In this document: one piece after another, positions 63,539 to 64,000 of the stretch
How positions within the stretch are numbered: the first letter of the stretch is position 1
Layout: every line of letters begins with the position of its first letter
Assembly: GCA_016169945.1 (NCBI GenBank)
Contig: JADLSH010000076.1
Location: 439,001-503,000, forward strand
Direction of reading: 5' to 3'
Length of the DNA: 64,000 nucleotides
From: Trachythela sp. YZ-2020
Lineage: Eukaryota > Cnidaria > Anthozoa > Malacalcyonacea > Clavulariidae
Position numbers and translations under genes: made by a program
The notes under the pieces: model-generated
Seen by the model: only the letters and a program-made list of their open reading frames with translations
Database searches by the model: none
What the model was told of the DNA's origin: nothing

Positions 63539-64000
63539 TTGACATGTACAAAATACTTTTGCCATATACCTTGAGCGCACAAGGGATGAGGAGTTATTGT
63601 TTATTCAAGCTCTTACACTCGGAACAATGCCTAAGAGATCGTTACGATGAAGACTTGCGTTGGTTACAAATACACTTATAAGGCTGAATTGCAGTTATAC
63701 TCGTTTTAATAGGTATTCTTGTGTATTCTATACAGTATATGTTAACAAAACACGTTAACAAACAGATACTCACTCATTTAAAGTATGAAATATTGTATCA
63801 TGTGGTTGTTCAACGACTAACATTTAAATCAGTTTAGATTATAAGTACATATATAAAACATGTAAGTGTAATGTGTCCACTCTTGCGCACGTTTATAACA
63901 GCTCTTCATAGCTGTTTATTATTTAATTGGGTAATCGTGGAAGATTAGTTAAAAATTAAATAATTTATTTGCAAATTTGAAAGTGTTATGGTTTCAAGTC
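63539..64000. other. End of window, no gene recognised
   Basis: Contains TTGAGCGCACAAGGGATGAG (63568-63587), similar to the interior of the MITE at 11511-11797. Otherwise AT-rich. Confidence 0.45.

Overview
The window is AT-rich eukaryotic DNA: genes are split by short GT-AG introns, and there are LINEs, Penelope-like elements, SINEs, MITEs and no bacterial-style operons. The transposon-borne families present (HECT ligases of the G2E3-like type, a CXC/P2RX7-C-terminal protein, integrase-like DDE genes, Penelope-like elements with hammerhead ribozymes) suggest a cnidarian or similar marine invertebrate. This assignment is inference from remembered families, not from a search. I see no clearly intact host gene; almost everything recognisable is mobile or derived from mobile DNA.

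Layout. 1-9 kb: old repeats, including a LINE fragment, a ~3-kb inverted-repeat element, a palindromic MITE, one orphan exon and a BEL/Pao integrase remnant. 9-24 kb: a dense cluster of Penelope-like elements (PLEs) in at least three families. They are mostly arranged head-to-head with their 3' ends outward, and those ends carry sequences that fold as minimal type I hammerhead ribozymes. Interleaved are 281-bp tandem units with a strong GUC-type hammerhead, resembling metazoan retrozymes, and a satellite with a clean 1003-bp higher-order repeat (500 + 503 bp). Most of these pieces abut (TA)n tracts. 24-30.4 kb: LINE fragments, a small multi-exon minus-strand gene fragment, a tRNA-headed SINE palindrome and a ~2-kb inverted-repeat element.

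30.8-44.9 kb (element A) and 46.9-60.2 kb (element B) are the main finding. Element B is a 13.27-kb DNA transposon. It has ~400-bp terminal inverted repeats, each containing a 22-bp minisatellite, and a perfect 8-bp target-site duplication (ACTCCAAT at 46903-46910 and 60181-60188). Inside, a ten-exon HECT-type E3 ligase gene (+) runs toward an integrase-like DDE gene (-); their stop codons are 134 bp apart. Element A has the same plan and is more decayed: a minisatellite end, a HECT gene (+) and a convergent zinc-ribbon DDE integrase gene (-). Within the interrupted HECT gene it also holds a second convergent pair: a transposase-like gene with GDGRNDSPG and DIWHK motifs (+) and a CXC/P2RX7-C gene (-). 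Element A has itself been hit by a pogo-type transposon (31502-33290, TA duplication), a LINE and a hAT-like MITE. Both outward ends of element A code for a similar N-terminal zinc ribbon, so the same terminal module starts two different genes.

After 60.2 kb there is AT-rich sequence and a damaged, unrecognised coding region to the end. Many reading frames carry one or a few stops or frameshifts. I read these as decay, but assembly errors cannot be excluded.
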